Shown piece by piece: positions 27,101-35,992 of a DNA stretch of 64,000 nt; positions within the stretch are counted from its first letter, which is position 1; each line of letters begins with the position of its first letter. This DNA comes from an uncultured Hyphomonas sp. (GTDB taxonomy: Bacteria > Pseudomonadota > Alphaproteobacteria > Caulobacterales > Hyphomonadaceae), in assembly GCF_963678195.1 (NCBI RefSeq), contig NZ_OY782759.1, forward strand, positions 1,426,001 to 1,490,000. Direction: 5' to 3'. Under the pieces are notes generated by a model that ran no database searches, was not told the DNA's origin, and saw only the letters and a list, made by a program, of their open reading frames with translations. A program made the position numbers and the translations under genes.

Positions 27101-28177
27101 ATGACAGATCAGTCCAACACGATGGAACATCTTCGCGAGGAGGCCGCCGGCTGGGCGGTCAAGCTGGACGCAGGCCCCCCTTCCGCTGACGAGCGCCGCG
27201 AACTGGCCCGCTGGCTGAAAGGGTCGCCCGCCCATGTGGACGAGTTCCTGACCGCCTGCGCCCTGTTTGACTTACTTAGTGACACTGAGGATCGCGCCGC
27301 CATCGATCTGGCCGATCTCATGGCTCCGGCTGACGAAGCGGTGGTGTCGCTTCAGGCCGAACGCGCCCGTCGCGGGTTTGTGGCACGGCATGTGCGATCG
27401 ATTGGTACTGTGGCGGCGGCTCTCGCTGTTGCCATCATCGGTATTGCGCTCTGGCGCGAGCCGGTAGCTCCTTCGACGCCGGAAACCACGCCGATTTTCG
27501 CGGCGACCGCCTTCGGAGAAACGGACACGCTCGCGCTTGAGGATGGCTCGACTCTGGCGATGAACACGGAAACTGAGCTGCGCGTTATGCTGAGCGACAA
27601 TGCGCGCACAGTGTCGCTGAGTTACGGAGAGGTCTTCGCTGACGTGGCGCGCGCGCCAGAGCGCCCTTTCCGGGTGCTCGCGGGAGACAAGCGCATTGAA
27701 GCGCTGGGGACGGCCTTCAATGTGCGCTACCTTGACGGCAATCTGCGCGTGGATGTGCGCGAAGGTGTGGTCCTGGTCGGCGCAGGCGACCCGGTTGACC
27801 GGGCGGCTTATGCAGAGGTGCTGCAGACCGGCCCGGTGCGGCTTCAGGATGGCCGGGTCCTGCTGGGCGCCGGGCAGTGGATGGCGCTCGACACCGGTTC
27901 AACCGAGCCACGGCTGGGACGCATCGATCTCGCCAATGTCGCCGCCTGGCAGGAGGGGCGACTGGTCTTCGAAAATGCGCCACTGGCCGACATCGCCGCC
28001 GAGTTCAATCGCTACAATCGTACGCGCCTTGTGATTGCTGATGAGGATCTCGCAGGACAGCGCGTCTCCGCCGTCTTCGACGCCCGCGATCCCGAGGCCC
28101 TGGTGGCGTCGCTGGAACTCACGGGCCGGGCCCACGCGGAGCGCCGAGGCAGCGAGATCAGGCTGGCGCGCGATTAG
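27101..28177 (+). CDS. FecR-type anti-sigma/sigma-regulator
   Basis: 358 residues from the ATG at 27101. N-terminal cytoplasmic DUF4880-like part (EEAAGWAVKLDAGPPSADER, ARWLKGSPAHVDEFL), one transmembrane segment near residue 100 (SIGTVAAALAVAIIGIALW), then the periplasmic FecR domain (ALEDGSTLAMNTETEL, RPFRVLAGDKRIEALGTAFNVR). A C-terminal STN-like segment (VFENAPLADIAAEFNRYNR) closes it. It relays the signal from a transducing TBDR to the sigma factor just upstream. The last 4 bases overlap the end of the convergent STN-TBDR at 28174, the likely transducer. Confidence 0.92.
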   Translation: MTDQSNTMEHLREEAAGWAVKLDAGPPSADERRELARWLKGSPAHVDEFLTACALFDLLSDTEDRAAIDLADLMAPADEAVVSLQAERARRGFVARHVRSIGTVAAALAVAIIGIALWREPVAPSTPETTPIFAATAFGETDTLALEDGSTLAMNTETELRVMLSDNARTVSLSYGEVFADVARAPERPFRVLAGDKRIEALGTAFNVRYLDGNLRVDVREGVVLVGAGDPVDRAAYAEVLQTGPVRLQDGRVLLGAGQWMALDTGSTEPRLGRIDLANVAAWQEGRLVFENAPLADIAAEFNRYNRTRLVIADEDLAGQRVSAVFDARDPEALVASLELTGRAHAERRGSEIRLARD

Positions 28178-30660
28178 TGCTTCAGCCTCAACCGTACGCC
28201 GTAGAGGCGCGGTGGGCCGAGATACTCGGCCTGAACAACAAAGTCTGATGGGATCAGGACATAGTCTTCATCAAGAAGGTTCGACCCGAACAGCTCCAGG
28301 GCGACACTGCTATCGGCAGAGCGCCAGCCGATCGTGCCACCTAGCAGGCCGTAGCTTTCAATGAATAGGTCCGGATCGTTAGTGGCACCGGTAAAGTACC
28401 CATCAGTGTAGCTGAAATCCGTCCGGCCATAGAGCTCTGCGCGACCACCCATCACCGGCCAGTCGCCTTCAAGCCCGAGGGCAAACTGGTGGCGCGGGGA
28501 TGAGCCCAGGCGGTTGCCCGTATTGCCGGGCGTGTCGCCGATCCGGAAGTCATCATACCGCGCATCGAGATAGCCGTAGGAGAGGCTTGCTGAAACGGCA
28601 TTATTCAGCCGCCAGCCAGCCTCCACCTCGACACCCTCAAGGGTCGCCTCGGCGGCGTTCACAATTGTGCCGAAGCCGGTATCAGGCACGATCACGAATT
28701 CCTGCTTGTCTTTGTATTCCTGGTGAAAGGCGGCGAGATTCAGGTAGCCGCGCCCGCCGGAGAGATTGAATTTCGCCCCGATCTCATAGGAGGTGATGGT
28801 TTCCGGCACGAAGGGCGTGGAGAATTCCTCGATCGTATCAGCTTCAGTGTTGAAGCCACCGGCGGTAAAACCGCGCGTTGTAGACACATAATAAGTCGCG
28901 TCTTCGCTCGGTCGCCAGACAAGCGCAAGGCGCGGGGTCAACGCATCGAAACTCTCTTCCAAGCCCGAAGCCGAGAAGGATGCGGCTGGATCCGTCCTGT
29001 CGGTAAAGTTGAGCGAGGCGCTTCGCGTCTCCACGCTGTAGCGGACCCCTGCGGTCAGATCGAGTGTATCGGAAAGCCGCCATGTGCCATCGGCATAGGC
29101 GGCGCAGGCTTCGGCCTCGACATTCTGATCGACACGCAGGTCTGCAATCAGAGTGCCAGCGCCCGCCGCAAACCGCTCAAGGTCCACAATGCGATTGGAG
29201 TCCTCGGCGAGGAGATAGAGCCCAGCGACAAAGTCAAATCTGCCGGTGTCGGTGCTGACGAAGCGAAACTCCTGCGTCACCGTGGAGGGACTTTCGGCAA
29301 TCTGGTCGACCTGCTGAAATCCTGAGTTAAGTAACGCGAAATTCAGCCCGCTGAAGCCGAACACCTCATCGCTCTCAGACAGCCGCGCGCCCGTGATCGA
29401 TATCCAGTCTCCCGCAGGCGTGTTGTAGGTCAGCCGCAATGACCCACCGAAAATATCCCGTTCGAAACGTTGGCCGACACCGAGCTCCGAGGTCCGCCGA
29501 TTCCTGTCGCCTTGCCTGATCGCCGACAAGGTGCGCCCGCCATTGCGGTCCGAAGCATAATCTACTGACAGCAGAGCCTCGAAACGGGCGTTTGGCTGCC
29601 AGAGCAGCGCACCGCGGACAGATGTCCGGTCAAGATCATCCTGGTCGCGCCCTGAGAGCACGTCGCGGCCATATCCACCGCGCTCGACCCGCGAAAGGCT
29701 GAGTTTCCCGGCAAAATCATCGCTTATGGGACCGTTCAGGGATCCGCGCAGGCCATACGATTCCAGATTTCCGGTTTCCGCACTGATGCGCGCCTCGGAG
29801 GTGTCGAGCGATGGCGTCTCCGTTGTCAGGATGATCGCTCCAGCCGCCACATTGCGCCCGAAGAATGTGCCCTGCGGCCCGCGAAGCACTTCGACCCGCT
29901 CCATGTCGAAGAGGTCGAAATCCGCCGAGGAAAAACGCGGCAGGTAAACCTCGTCCACATAGATTGCGATCGGCTTGCTGGTCGCGATGGCCGAGAAGGT
30001 GTTCGAGCCTCCGCGAATGGCGAAGATGGGCTGGGTATTGTTGAAGGTCGAGCCGACAAAGTTCGGCGTCAGGCGCGTCACATCGCGCAGGTTCTGAACG
30101 CCTGAAAGTTCCAGTTCAGGCATCGAAAAACTGGTGATCGGGGCTGGCACATCCTGGAGGTCCTGATTACGTTTCAGGGCCGAAACAATGACTGGCGCCT
30201 GCCGCAGGGGGCGCTCGGGTTCGGGCGGTGGCAGCGGCGCAGGATCCAGGCGCGGCGCTTGACGGGCGGGCTCGGGGTTCACGGGCGGCAGCGGCGGAGA
30301 AAATCGCCAGGGCGCGGCCACGGCGATGGTTCGCTCATTGACGAAGCGATACTCAAGCCCGGTCCCGACGAGGAGCGCGTCCAGCGCGCTTTCCAGAGTA
30401 TATTGCCCTTTCAGTGCGTTGCTCTGACGAGGACTGGCATCCTCACTGAAGACGATGATCTGGTAGCCACTTTGCTCAGCCAGCGCGTTCAGAGCGGACT
30501 CCAGACTGCCGGCTTCGGTCTGGATGTCGATCACGATCTCGTCAGCACTGTGGGTCTGGGCAGCGGCACTCATCCAGCAGCTGAAGCATATACCTACAGC
30601 TGCCAGGAGCACCCTGCCTATGCCCGTATCCGTGCCACGTCCCCGATGAATTACTTGCAC
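28174..30660 (-). CDS. TonB-dependent transducer receptor with STN domain
   Basis: 828 residues from a GTG start. After the signal peptide (CWMSAAAQ), residues ~40-115 form an STN (secretin/TonB N-terminal) domain: IDIQTEAGSLESALNALAEQ, LKGQYTLESALDALLVGTGL. A Pro-rich linker (SPPLPPVNPEP, PLPPPEPERP) leads to the plug (VIVSALKRNQDLQDVPAPIT, QPIFAIRGGSNTFS, EVLRGPQGTFFGRNVA). The STN domain marks FecA-like receptors that signal to FecR. It is the natural partner of the FecI/FecR pair it faces. It is a paralogue of the STN-less receptor at 24170. The Pro-rich linker is unusual for the family. Confidence 0.92.
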   Translation of the reverse strand: MQVIHRGRGTDTGIGRVLLAAVGICFSCWMSAAAQTHSADEIVIDIQTEAGSLESALNALAEQSGYQIIVFSEDASPRQSNALKGQYTLESALDALLVGTGLEYRFVNERTIAVAAPWRFSPPLPPVNPEPARQAPRLDPAPLPPPEPERPLRQAPVIVSALKRNQDLQDVPAPITSFSMPELELSGVQNLRDVTRLTPNFVGSTFNNTQPIFAIRGGSNTFSAIATSKPIAIYVDEVYLPRFSSADFDLFDMERVEVLRGPQGTFFGRNVAAGAIILTTETPSLDTSEARISAETGNLESYGLRGSLNGPISDDFAGKLSLSRVERGGYGRDVLSGRDQDDLDRTSVRGALLWQPNARFEALLSVDYASDRNGGRTLSAIRQGDRNRRTSELGVGQRFERDIFGGSLRLTYNTPAGDWISITGARLSESDEVFGFSGLNFALLNSGFQQVDQIAESPSTVTQEFRFVSTDTGRFDFVAGLYLLAEDSNRIVDLERFAAGAGTLIADLRVDQNVEAEACAAYADGTWRLSDTLDLTAGVRYSVETRSASLNFTDRTDPAASFSASGLEESFDALTPRLALVWRPSEDATYYVSTTRGFTAGGFNTEADTIEEFSTPFVPETITSYEIGAKFNLSGGRGYLNLAAFHQEYKDKQEFVIVPDTGFGTIVNAAEATLEGVEVEAGWRLNNAVSASLSYGYLDARYDDFRIGDTPGNTGNRLGSSPRHQFALGLEGDWPVMGGRAELYGRTDFSYTDGYFTGATNDPDLFIESYGLLGGTIGWRSADSSVALELFGSNLLDEDYVLIPSDFVVQAEYLGPPRLYGVRLRLKH

Positions 30661-30724
30661 TCAGACCGCCTCCATCTCCGCACTCTGGCAGGTGGATGTG
30701 ACAACCGTCTAACGCGTTTCACGT

Positions 30725-30853
30725 CTATATCCAGTTGTGCGCGCGGTGAGCGGTTTGAGCCACGGCGTCACAGCTCAAAGCTCCATGCTCTTCAGCTAGC
30801 GCCAGCGCATCTTCCACCTCGACGCCAAGATACCGTACCGTGCTGCCGATATT
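30725..30853 (-). pseudogene. Tyrosine recombinase, C-terminal fragment cut by IS6
   Basis: The minus frame encodes STVRYLGVEVEDALALAEE near the IS6 edge and ends at 30725. This is the familiar C-terminus of a class of alphaproteobacterial site-specific integrases, in which the Tyr of 'STVRYLG' is the nucleophile. Everything upstream is replaced by the IS6 at 30854. It is a remnant of an integrated element, unrelated to the integrase at 60326. Confidence 0.65.
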
Positions 30854-31668
30854 GGTGTTGTCAGCGGCACCGGACTTGAGGTGAGCAATCCAGGCGTTTA
30901 GCCTCAGGAAATGGCCAAGAACCCGTTTCGCTACTTTAAAACCTCGCCTGAGATCATCCAGCTTGGCGTGATGATGTATGTCAGATTCCCGCTGTCTCTG
31001 CGCAATGTCGAAGACCTCCTGCATGAGCGTGGGATCGACATCTGCCACGCAAGCGTCCGGCTTTGGGTCGACCGCTTCGGTACTTACTTCGCCCATGAGA
31101 TCCGCAAGCGCCGGTCGGAATCGATGCGGCGAAGCCCGCAATGGCGATGGCACCTGGACGAGGTATTCGTCAAAATCAGAGGCGAGCGACACTACCTCTG
31201 GCGCGCGGTGGATCACGAGGGCGAAGTCCTTGAATCGTATGTGACGAAGAAGCGTGACAAGGCTGCGGCGTTGAAATTCCTCAAGAAAGCAATGAAGCGA
31301 TACGGTAAACCGCATATAGTCGTAACGGACAAATGTCCCTCCTATCGGGCGGCAATGAAGATGATTGGAAATGAGACGCGCCAGGAAACGGGCAGGCATT
31401 TGAACAACCGTGCCGAGAATTCGCACTTACCGTTCCGAAGGCGAGAACGGGCGATGTCCCGATTTCGGCGTATGCGAAGTCTGCAGAAGTTCGTCTCAGT
31501 TCATTCGTCAGTGTACAATCACTTCAACTTCGAAAGGCACATCAACACAAGAATCCGGTTCAAGCAGAAACGCGACGTCGCGCTTCGCGAGTGGCGCGAC
31601 CTTCTCGTCGCTTAGGACCTGCTGGTCCGCGAATTACGGAGACTGGTTCGAGTTACTCTGACAGCACC
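30854..31668 (+). mobile_element. IS6-family insertion sequence, copy 2
   Basis: 815 bp between GGTGTTGTCAG and CTCTGACAGCACC, imperfect terminal inverted repeats. One full transposase gene. No 8-bp target duplication (flanks CCGATATT and AGGAAGAA). The left end cuts an integrase remnant and the right end cuts a GPH transporter gene, so it marks a recombination join. Its first 368 bp are identical to copy 5. Confidence 0.92.
30911..31615 (+). CDS. IS6-family transposase
   Basis: 234 residues. N-terminal HTH-like region (LRNVEDLLHERGIDICHASV), then the DDE core: WHLDEVFVKIRGERHYLWRA (first D), VVTDKCPSYRAAM region (second D), NNRAENSHLPFRRRER (E), and C-terminal RSLQKFVSVHSSVYNHF. All three catalytic residues are present. 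Here the second-D segment reads IVVTDKCPS. IS6 transposases act by copy-in and cointegrate formation. Confidence 0.93.
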   Translation: MAKNPFRYFKTSPEIIQLGVMMYVRFPLSLRNVEDLLHERGIDICHASVRLWVDRFGTYFAHEIRKRRSESMRRSPQWRWHLDEVFVKIRGERHYLWRAVDHEGEVLESYVTKKRDKAAALKFLKKAMKRYGKPHIVVTDKCPSYRAAMKMIGNETRQETGRHLNNRAENSHLPFRRRERAMSRFRRMRSLQKFVSVHSSVYNHFNFERHINTRIRFKQKRDVALREWRDLLVA

Positions 31669-31781
31669 AGGAAGAAAGCAAAAATGAGCGAACTCGTGGT
31701 CCAGAACAGGCTTTTACCGAAATGGGCCACTCCGTAAATGCGCTGAAGAGAGGGTGTCAGAGGAGGTTTTGAGTCCACCAT
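31669..31781 (-). pseudogene. GPH symporter, N-terminal fragment truncated by IS6
   Basis: From an ATG at 31781 the frame reads KPPLTPSLQRIYGVAHFGKS and on to IFAFFL, matching the start of the transporter at 8015. It then runs into the IS6 right end at 31668. About 38 codons remain. It follows the intact ROK gene with the same spacing as at 8015-8042, showing that the MFS+ROK pair is duplicated in this window. Confidence 0.88.
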
Positions 31782-31805
31782 GCCTACGCTTCCGGTTTGC
31801 AAACC

Positions 31806-33026
31806 TCAAGCGATAACAGCCATGTTTGTCAGTGGGATGAAGAAGCATGCTGCCAATGGAAGAATTGCTGCGCCAATGGTCGCGGAATCCGGCCCGACCT
31901 GCGCCGCCACGATGGCCGGCGCGGGATGGGCCATGCCGCGCCTCACGCGTCGCCCTCGCTCTTCAGGATCGATCGCGCAGGCGTCGGCAAGTTTGCGCGC
32001 TAGCGCGATCGGAAGCCTGCCGCCCAGGATCACGGCCTCAACGTCACAAGAATATTGAAGAAGGTGGGCAAGGAGTGTGAAAGCAGGCGCGCGCGCTGCA
32101 GTCCACTCTTCCACGCCGGGCCAGTCCGGATCGAAATCGGCCGCCAGCGCCTTAACCGATGGGGCGTCAACGCCTTGGGCCGAGAGCGTCTCACGCAGAG
32201 TTTCCAAGTTTGGAGGCTCTGTGCCGGCATGTTTCAAAAGGGCGGCAAACTCGCCCGCATTCCCGAAGGCGCCACGCCATAATTGCCCGTTCAGGACGAG
32301 TGCGCCGCCAAAACCTGCAGCGACACTGACATAGGCATAGCTTCCATAGTTCTGACCGCTTCCCAGAACGCCTTCACCGACCGCCGATGCGTTCGCGATA
32401 TTCTCGATCAGGACCGGCGTTCCCAGAGTGCGTTCTGCTACTTCTCGCAGGTCAATCAGGGCCCAGTCATCGAGCTCGCTGGCTGGATTAACCTGTCCGG
32501 ACGCACCGGTGAAGAAGCCGGCAATGGCAATACAGCCGCCGATCAGGCGGTGTTCATCGCGCCCGGCCTGTTTCAGCTGAGTGTCCAGAAATGCTTTTAG
32601 TTTCAGCAGTATGGCTTCACGCGGCATGCCGGGGAGACTGAGGTCGATGTCGGCCACAATCTGGCCTTTGAGGTCCATCAGAACTGCGCGCGCCGTGTCT
32701 GTCATAACGGACAGACCAAACGAAAATGCAGACGTGTCCTGCAACTCAATCAGATTGCTCGGTTGACCGCGCCCCTCTTTGACCGGGTCCCCGAGGACGG
32801 CGTAGCCCTTGGTGACCAGATCCTGTGTGGAGCGGAATACGGCCGTGCCGGAAAGGCCGGTTTCCTTGATGATGGCGGACCGCGTCATCGACCCAAAACG
32901 CCGGATGAGACTAAGAATGTATCGCTCTCGCTGAGTCAGCCGAAGCGCCGCGCGTTCGGCAAAAGCGAACTCGTCATCAGTATGGAAGGATGCTGGCACG
33001 GATATCTCCTGTGGGGGGGCAGCCAA
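31806..33026 (-). CDS. ROK-family transcriptional regulator
   Basis: 406 residues from a TTG start; an in-frame stop lies shortly upstream, so no longer start is available. Winged HTH at residues ~30-85 (LTQRERYILSLIRRFGSMTR, LSGTAVFRSTQDLV), then the ROK fold (IGGCIAIAGFFTGASG, GFGGALVLNGQLWRGAFGNAGE, EAVILGGRLPIALA). It is the intact parent form of the fragment at 8040. Divergent from the TBDR at 33146, which with its GDPD and esterase genes is the likely regulon. It probably senses a sugar or sugar phosphate. Confidence 0.9.
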   Translation of the reverse strand: MAAPPQEISVPASFHTDDEFAFAERAALRLTQRERYILSLIRRFGSMTRSAIIKETGLSGTAVFRSTQDLVTKGYAVLGDPVKEGRGQPSNLIELQDTSAFSFGLSVMTDTARAVLMDLKGQIVADIDLSLPGMPREAILLKLKAFLDTQLKQAGRDEHRLIGGCIAIAGFFTGASGQVNPASELDDWALIDLREVAERTLGTPVLIENIANASAVGEGVLGSGQNYGSYAYVSVAAGFGGALVLNGQLWRGAFGNAGEFAALLKHAGTEPPNLETLRETLSAQGVDAPSVKALAADFDPDWPGVEEWTAARAPAFTLLAHLLQYSCDVEAVILGGRLPIALARKLADACAIDPEERGRRVRRGMAHPAPAIVAAQVGPDSATIGAAILPLAACFFIPLTNMAVIA

Positions 33027-33046
33027 CTCAGGTTTCGCAGCCTTTT

Positions 33047-33064
33047 ATGTCATATTAATTTCAT
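33047..33064 (+). promoter_or_regulatory. Pho-box-like direct repeat upstream of TBDR
   Basis: ATGTCAT-ATTA-ATTTCAT has the 11-base periodicity of a PhoB site (CTGTCAT-N4-CTGTCAT) with about three mismatches. It lies about 82 bases upstream of the TBDR-GDPD-esterase operon. An AT-rich block ATTAATGTTAC at 33079-33089 is shared with the ROK/TBDR region at 9940. The match is modest in AT-rich DNA. Confidence 0.3.
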
Positions 33065-33145
33065 GCACAATGTAATTTATTAATGTTACCCGCAATTTCG
33101 ATGCTTGTTCCATTTCGGACGAGCTTGCGAACATGAGGGGAAATC

Positions 33146-35878
33146 ATGAGCACTCAGAAATCACTGCGCCTTGCCTCCGCAAGCGTTGTTGCAATTCTCG
33201 GCGGAATGGCGCTTTACGCGCCGGCCCGGGCTCAGACCACAGAAACCGATGACGGCGACCTGGTTCAGGAAACAGTCCTTGTAACCGGGTATGCGGCCGC
33301 AAACCGCGACTCGATTGAAGCCAAGAGAGACTCCGATCTCGTGATTGATGCCATCAGTCAGGACGACATCGGCCTGTTGCCCGACCTGACCATTTCCGAT
33401 GTCGCGCGCCGCATTCCGGGCGTGACCACAGTCTCTGTCGATGGCGTAGCGGGCACGCGGTCGGTCAATTCCGAGCAGAATGTCGTTATTCGTGGTCTGA
33501 GCCCGGACTTCAATCTTACCACGTTTGACGGCGTACCGATCGCATCGACGAGCGAAAACAGCCGGGCGGCGAACCTCTCCATCTTCCCGCCAACAGTCGT
33601 GCGCCGGATTGAGGCGACGAAAACGCTGACGTCCGATCTTAATCCGCACGGGCTGTCCGGGCAGTTGAACCTGGTCACGACCAGCGCTTTCGATCGCGAT
33701 GAGGCGTTTTTCTCATCACGGTTCTCGATGGGCCGGGATTCGACCGCAGACAAAGGCCCGTCCGACGGTGGTAACGACCTTCGCGGCAGTGCCGTTTACT
33801 CTACAGCCTTCGGCGACAATGATCAGTTCGGCATTGTGGCTTCCGGCTCGTATGAGCAGTTCTATTATTCGTCCTATGACAATCGCGCCGGCGGTGCGAC
33901 GGACACCTATCTATTTTATTCCGACGACACGACAAGCGACGACCGTGAAGACTTCTTTGAAGGTTCCGTTGGTTATCCGGCGGCGCGCCAAAACCAACTC
34001 TATGTCTTCGACGGCGAAAAAGAGCGCGCATCCGGTGTGTTGAAACTGGAATACGCACCCCACGGTACTACCTACGCCTCATTGTTCCTGGGCGTTTTCT
34101 ATCAGAATGAAGAAGAAACGCGCTATGAGTATCAGGAGATCGGCGATCCGAAATCACGGCCTCTCGACCAGACCCCAGCGTCTGGAACCTGGGCCCGGGG
34201 ACAGGTCGATCGCGGTTACGTTTACCAGCCGGAAGAAAGTCTGACTACTGTCGTTACGGGGAAATTCCAACACGATTTCGGCGGCCATCGCGAGCTTGAT
34301 CTGGTTGGGTCTTTCTCGCACGCCGATGTCGACGTTATCCGCAACATGTCGAAATTTCAGGCCGGGTATTCCGCCGATACGGCCTTCTCCTACGAGTTCG
34401 TCCGCGGCCGCCCGCAGATTGATTTTGCCAATCCGGATGTCGTGAATGATCTGACGCGATACGAAAACAATTATATTCGCGAGCGTAGCCAGGACATCGA
34501 GCAAGATCTATTCTATCTGTCTGCCGCATATGCTGACAATTTCGAAGCTGGCAGCCAGGGGTTCGGTTATCGCGTCGGAGCAAGCTTTACCGACAGTAGC
34601 CAGGATTTCGATCGCGGGTACATAGAAGGCGACGTGTTCGACGCAAACGGCGACCTTGTCACCATGGACAATTATGTGCTCGATAATACCCGGACTGGAA
34701 ATGATCGCGACGTCATATTTTACTTTATCGATGACCAAAAACTGCGCGCCGATTGGTTGGCGCAAGGGCAGACGATCACCAATGACCGTTCGGACAATGC
34801 GGTCCGAGACGACTATTCCCTGAGCGAACAGATCATGGCCGCTTATGGTCAGCTTTCCTGGCGTACAGAGCGCATGAGCATACTGGCCGGCTTTCGCTAC
34901 GACCGTACGGAGGCGGATGTTTCACTGTACGCGCGGGATGACCGCTTGGACGACGACCCGGACGATGCTGCGCAATATGTGCCGCTATCGCGGTCCACTG
35001 ACTACGATTTCCTGTTGCCCTCGATCATCGGGAGTTTCGACCTGACGGACAACGCCGTGCTGCGGGTGGGTTACAGTCGCACGATTGGCCGCCCCACCTA
35101 CGGTCAGATCTCTCAGCAGGAGCGATATGGGGACCCGGATCTCAATATCGGCGTGATCAGCGTTTCCCGCGGAAATCCCGATCTGAAGCCGCTTGTGTCA
35201 GACAATTTCGATCTGTCAGGCGAGTATTATTTCGACAGCAATCAGAGCATGGTTTCGCTCGCCGCCTTCTATAAGGAAGTGTCGGACCTGATTTACAAGC
35301 AAAAGGTCATCGACCCGAATTTCGTTTATGAGGGCAATACACTGAAGGCAACGATTTCTCAACCGATCAACGCGACCGACGCGTCAATTTACGGTCTCGA
35401 GTTCAGCGTCAGAAAGGACTTTTCCGACACGCTGCCGGCACCGCTTGATGGGCTCGTGCTGGATGCAAATATCACCTGGATTGGAAGCGAATTCGCCTTC
35501 ATCAATTCGGAAGGTGACGAACGCGATCCAGGTGGTTGGGAAGATCAGCCCGAACTTCTGGCGAATGTTCAGCTCTCGTACGAAAAAGGACCATTTGGCG
35601 CCAAGATTGGGTACAATTACGTCGGCTCGTTCCTCTCATCCATTCTCGCGGATGAAGGCGATATCTACGACATGTATCGCGATCCTCGTGACGTTTGGGA
35701 TACGCAGGTCCGGTACAATCTGACCGACAGTCTGCGTCTGGTGGCAGAGATTCAGAACCTTACGGAAGAGGGCGTCGACTTTACCCGGGACATTCCGGGC
35801 TACGGCGAGCTCTACGGCGCCAGCGTGGAACGCGGCCGGACAGTCTGGCTGGGTTTCAGCTGGACCCCGGGTCTCTGA
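33146..35878 (+). CDS. TonB-dependent receptor (Xanthomonas/Caulobacter type)
   Basis: 910 residues; AGGGGAA precedes the ATG. Signal peptide ends ARAQ. Plug: VLVTGYAAANRDSIEAKRDS, LPDLTISDVARRIPGV, VVIRGLSPDFNLTTFDG, RRIEATKTLTSDLNPHGLSG. The barrel ends VWLGFSWTPGL. Its neighbours are a ROK regulator (divergent), a glycerophosphodiesterase and a SASA esterase downstream. It is a distant relative of the receptor at 10040, also ROK-linked. The likely ligand is a sugar-containing phosphodiester or its breakdown product. Confidence 0.93.
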   Translation: MSTQKSLRLASASVVAILGGMALYAPARAQTTETDDGDLVQETVLVTGYAAANRDSIEAKRDSDLVIDAISQDDIGLLPDLTISDVARRIPGVTTVSVDGVAGTRSVNSEQNVVIRGLSPDFNLTTFDGVPIASTSENSRAANLSIFPPTVVRRIEATKTLTSDLNPHGLSGQLNLVTTSAFDRDEAFFSSRFSMGRDSTADKGPSDGGNDLRGSAVYSTAFGDNDQFGIVASGSYEQFYYSSYDNRAGGATDTYLFYSDDTTSDDREDFFEGSVGYPAARQNQLYVFDGEKERASGVLKLEYAPHGTTYASLFLGVFYQNEEETRYEYQEIGDPKSRPLDQTPASGTWARGQVDRGYVYQPEESLTTVVTGKFQHDFGGHRELDLVGSFSHADVDVIRNMSKFQAGYSADTAFSYEFVRGRPQIDFANPDVVNDLTRYENNYIRERSQDIEQDLFYLSAAYADNFEAGSQGFGYRVGASFTDSSQDFDRGYIEGDVFDANGDLVTMDNYVLDNTRTGNDRDVIFYFIDDQKLRADWLAQGQTITNDRSDNAVRDDYSLSEQIMAAYGQLSWRTERMSILAGFRYDRTEADVSLYARDDRLDDDPDDAAQYVPLSRSTDYDFLLPSIIGSFDLTDNAVLRVGYSRTIGRPTYGQISQQERYGDPDLNIGVISVSRGNPDLKPLVSDNFDLSGEYYFDSNQSMVSLAAFYKEVSDLIYKQKVIDPNFVYEGNTLKATISQPINATDASIYGLEFSVRKDFSDTLPAPLDGLVLDANITWIGSEFAFINSEGDERDPGGWEDQPELLANVQLSYEKGPFGAKIGYNYVGSFLSSILADEGDIYDMYRDPRDVWDTQVRYNLTDSLRLVAEIQNLTEEGVDFTRDIPGYGELYGASVERGRTVWLGFSWTPGL

Positions 35879-35929
35879 TACAGAACTTGAATGTCGTCAG
35901 CTCTGTCTGATGAGGTTGTAAATCTCAAA

Positions 35930-35976
35930 GCGCACGGTCATGCCTGTTTCCTGTGGCCGTGCGCGTCCTTTTTTGA
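35930..35976 (+). terminator. Hairpin with T-run between TBDR and GDPD genes
   Basis: GCGCACGG and CCGTGCGC pair (8 bp) around a 19-base loop and are followed by GTCC and six Ts. It lies 52 bases after the TBDR stop. It could terminate most transcripts and let some through to the downstream hydrolase genes. Confidence 0.7.
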
Positions 35977-35992
35977 GTTTTGGATGGTCTCA

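Noticed and set aside
30725-31426. A 233-codon minus-strand frame across the IS6 copy
   Set aside because: Only its last ~40 codons (integrase tail) are real; the rest is antisense to the IS6 transposase.
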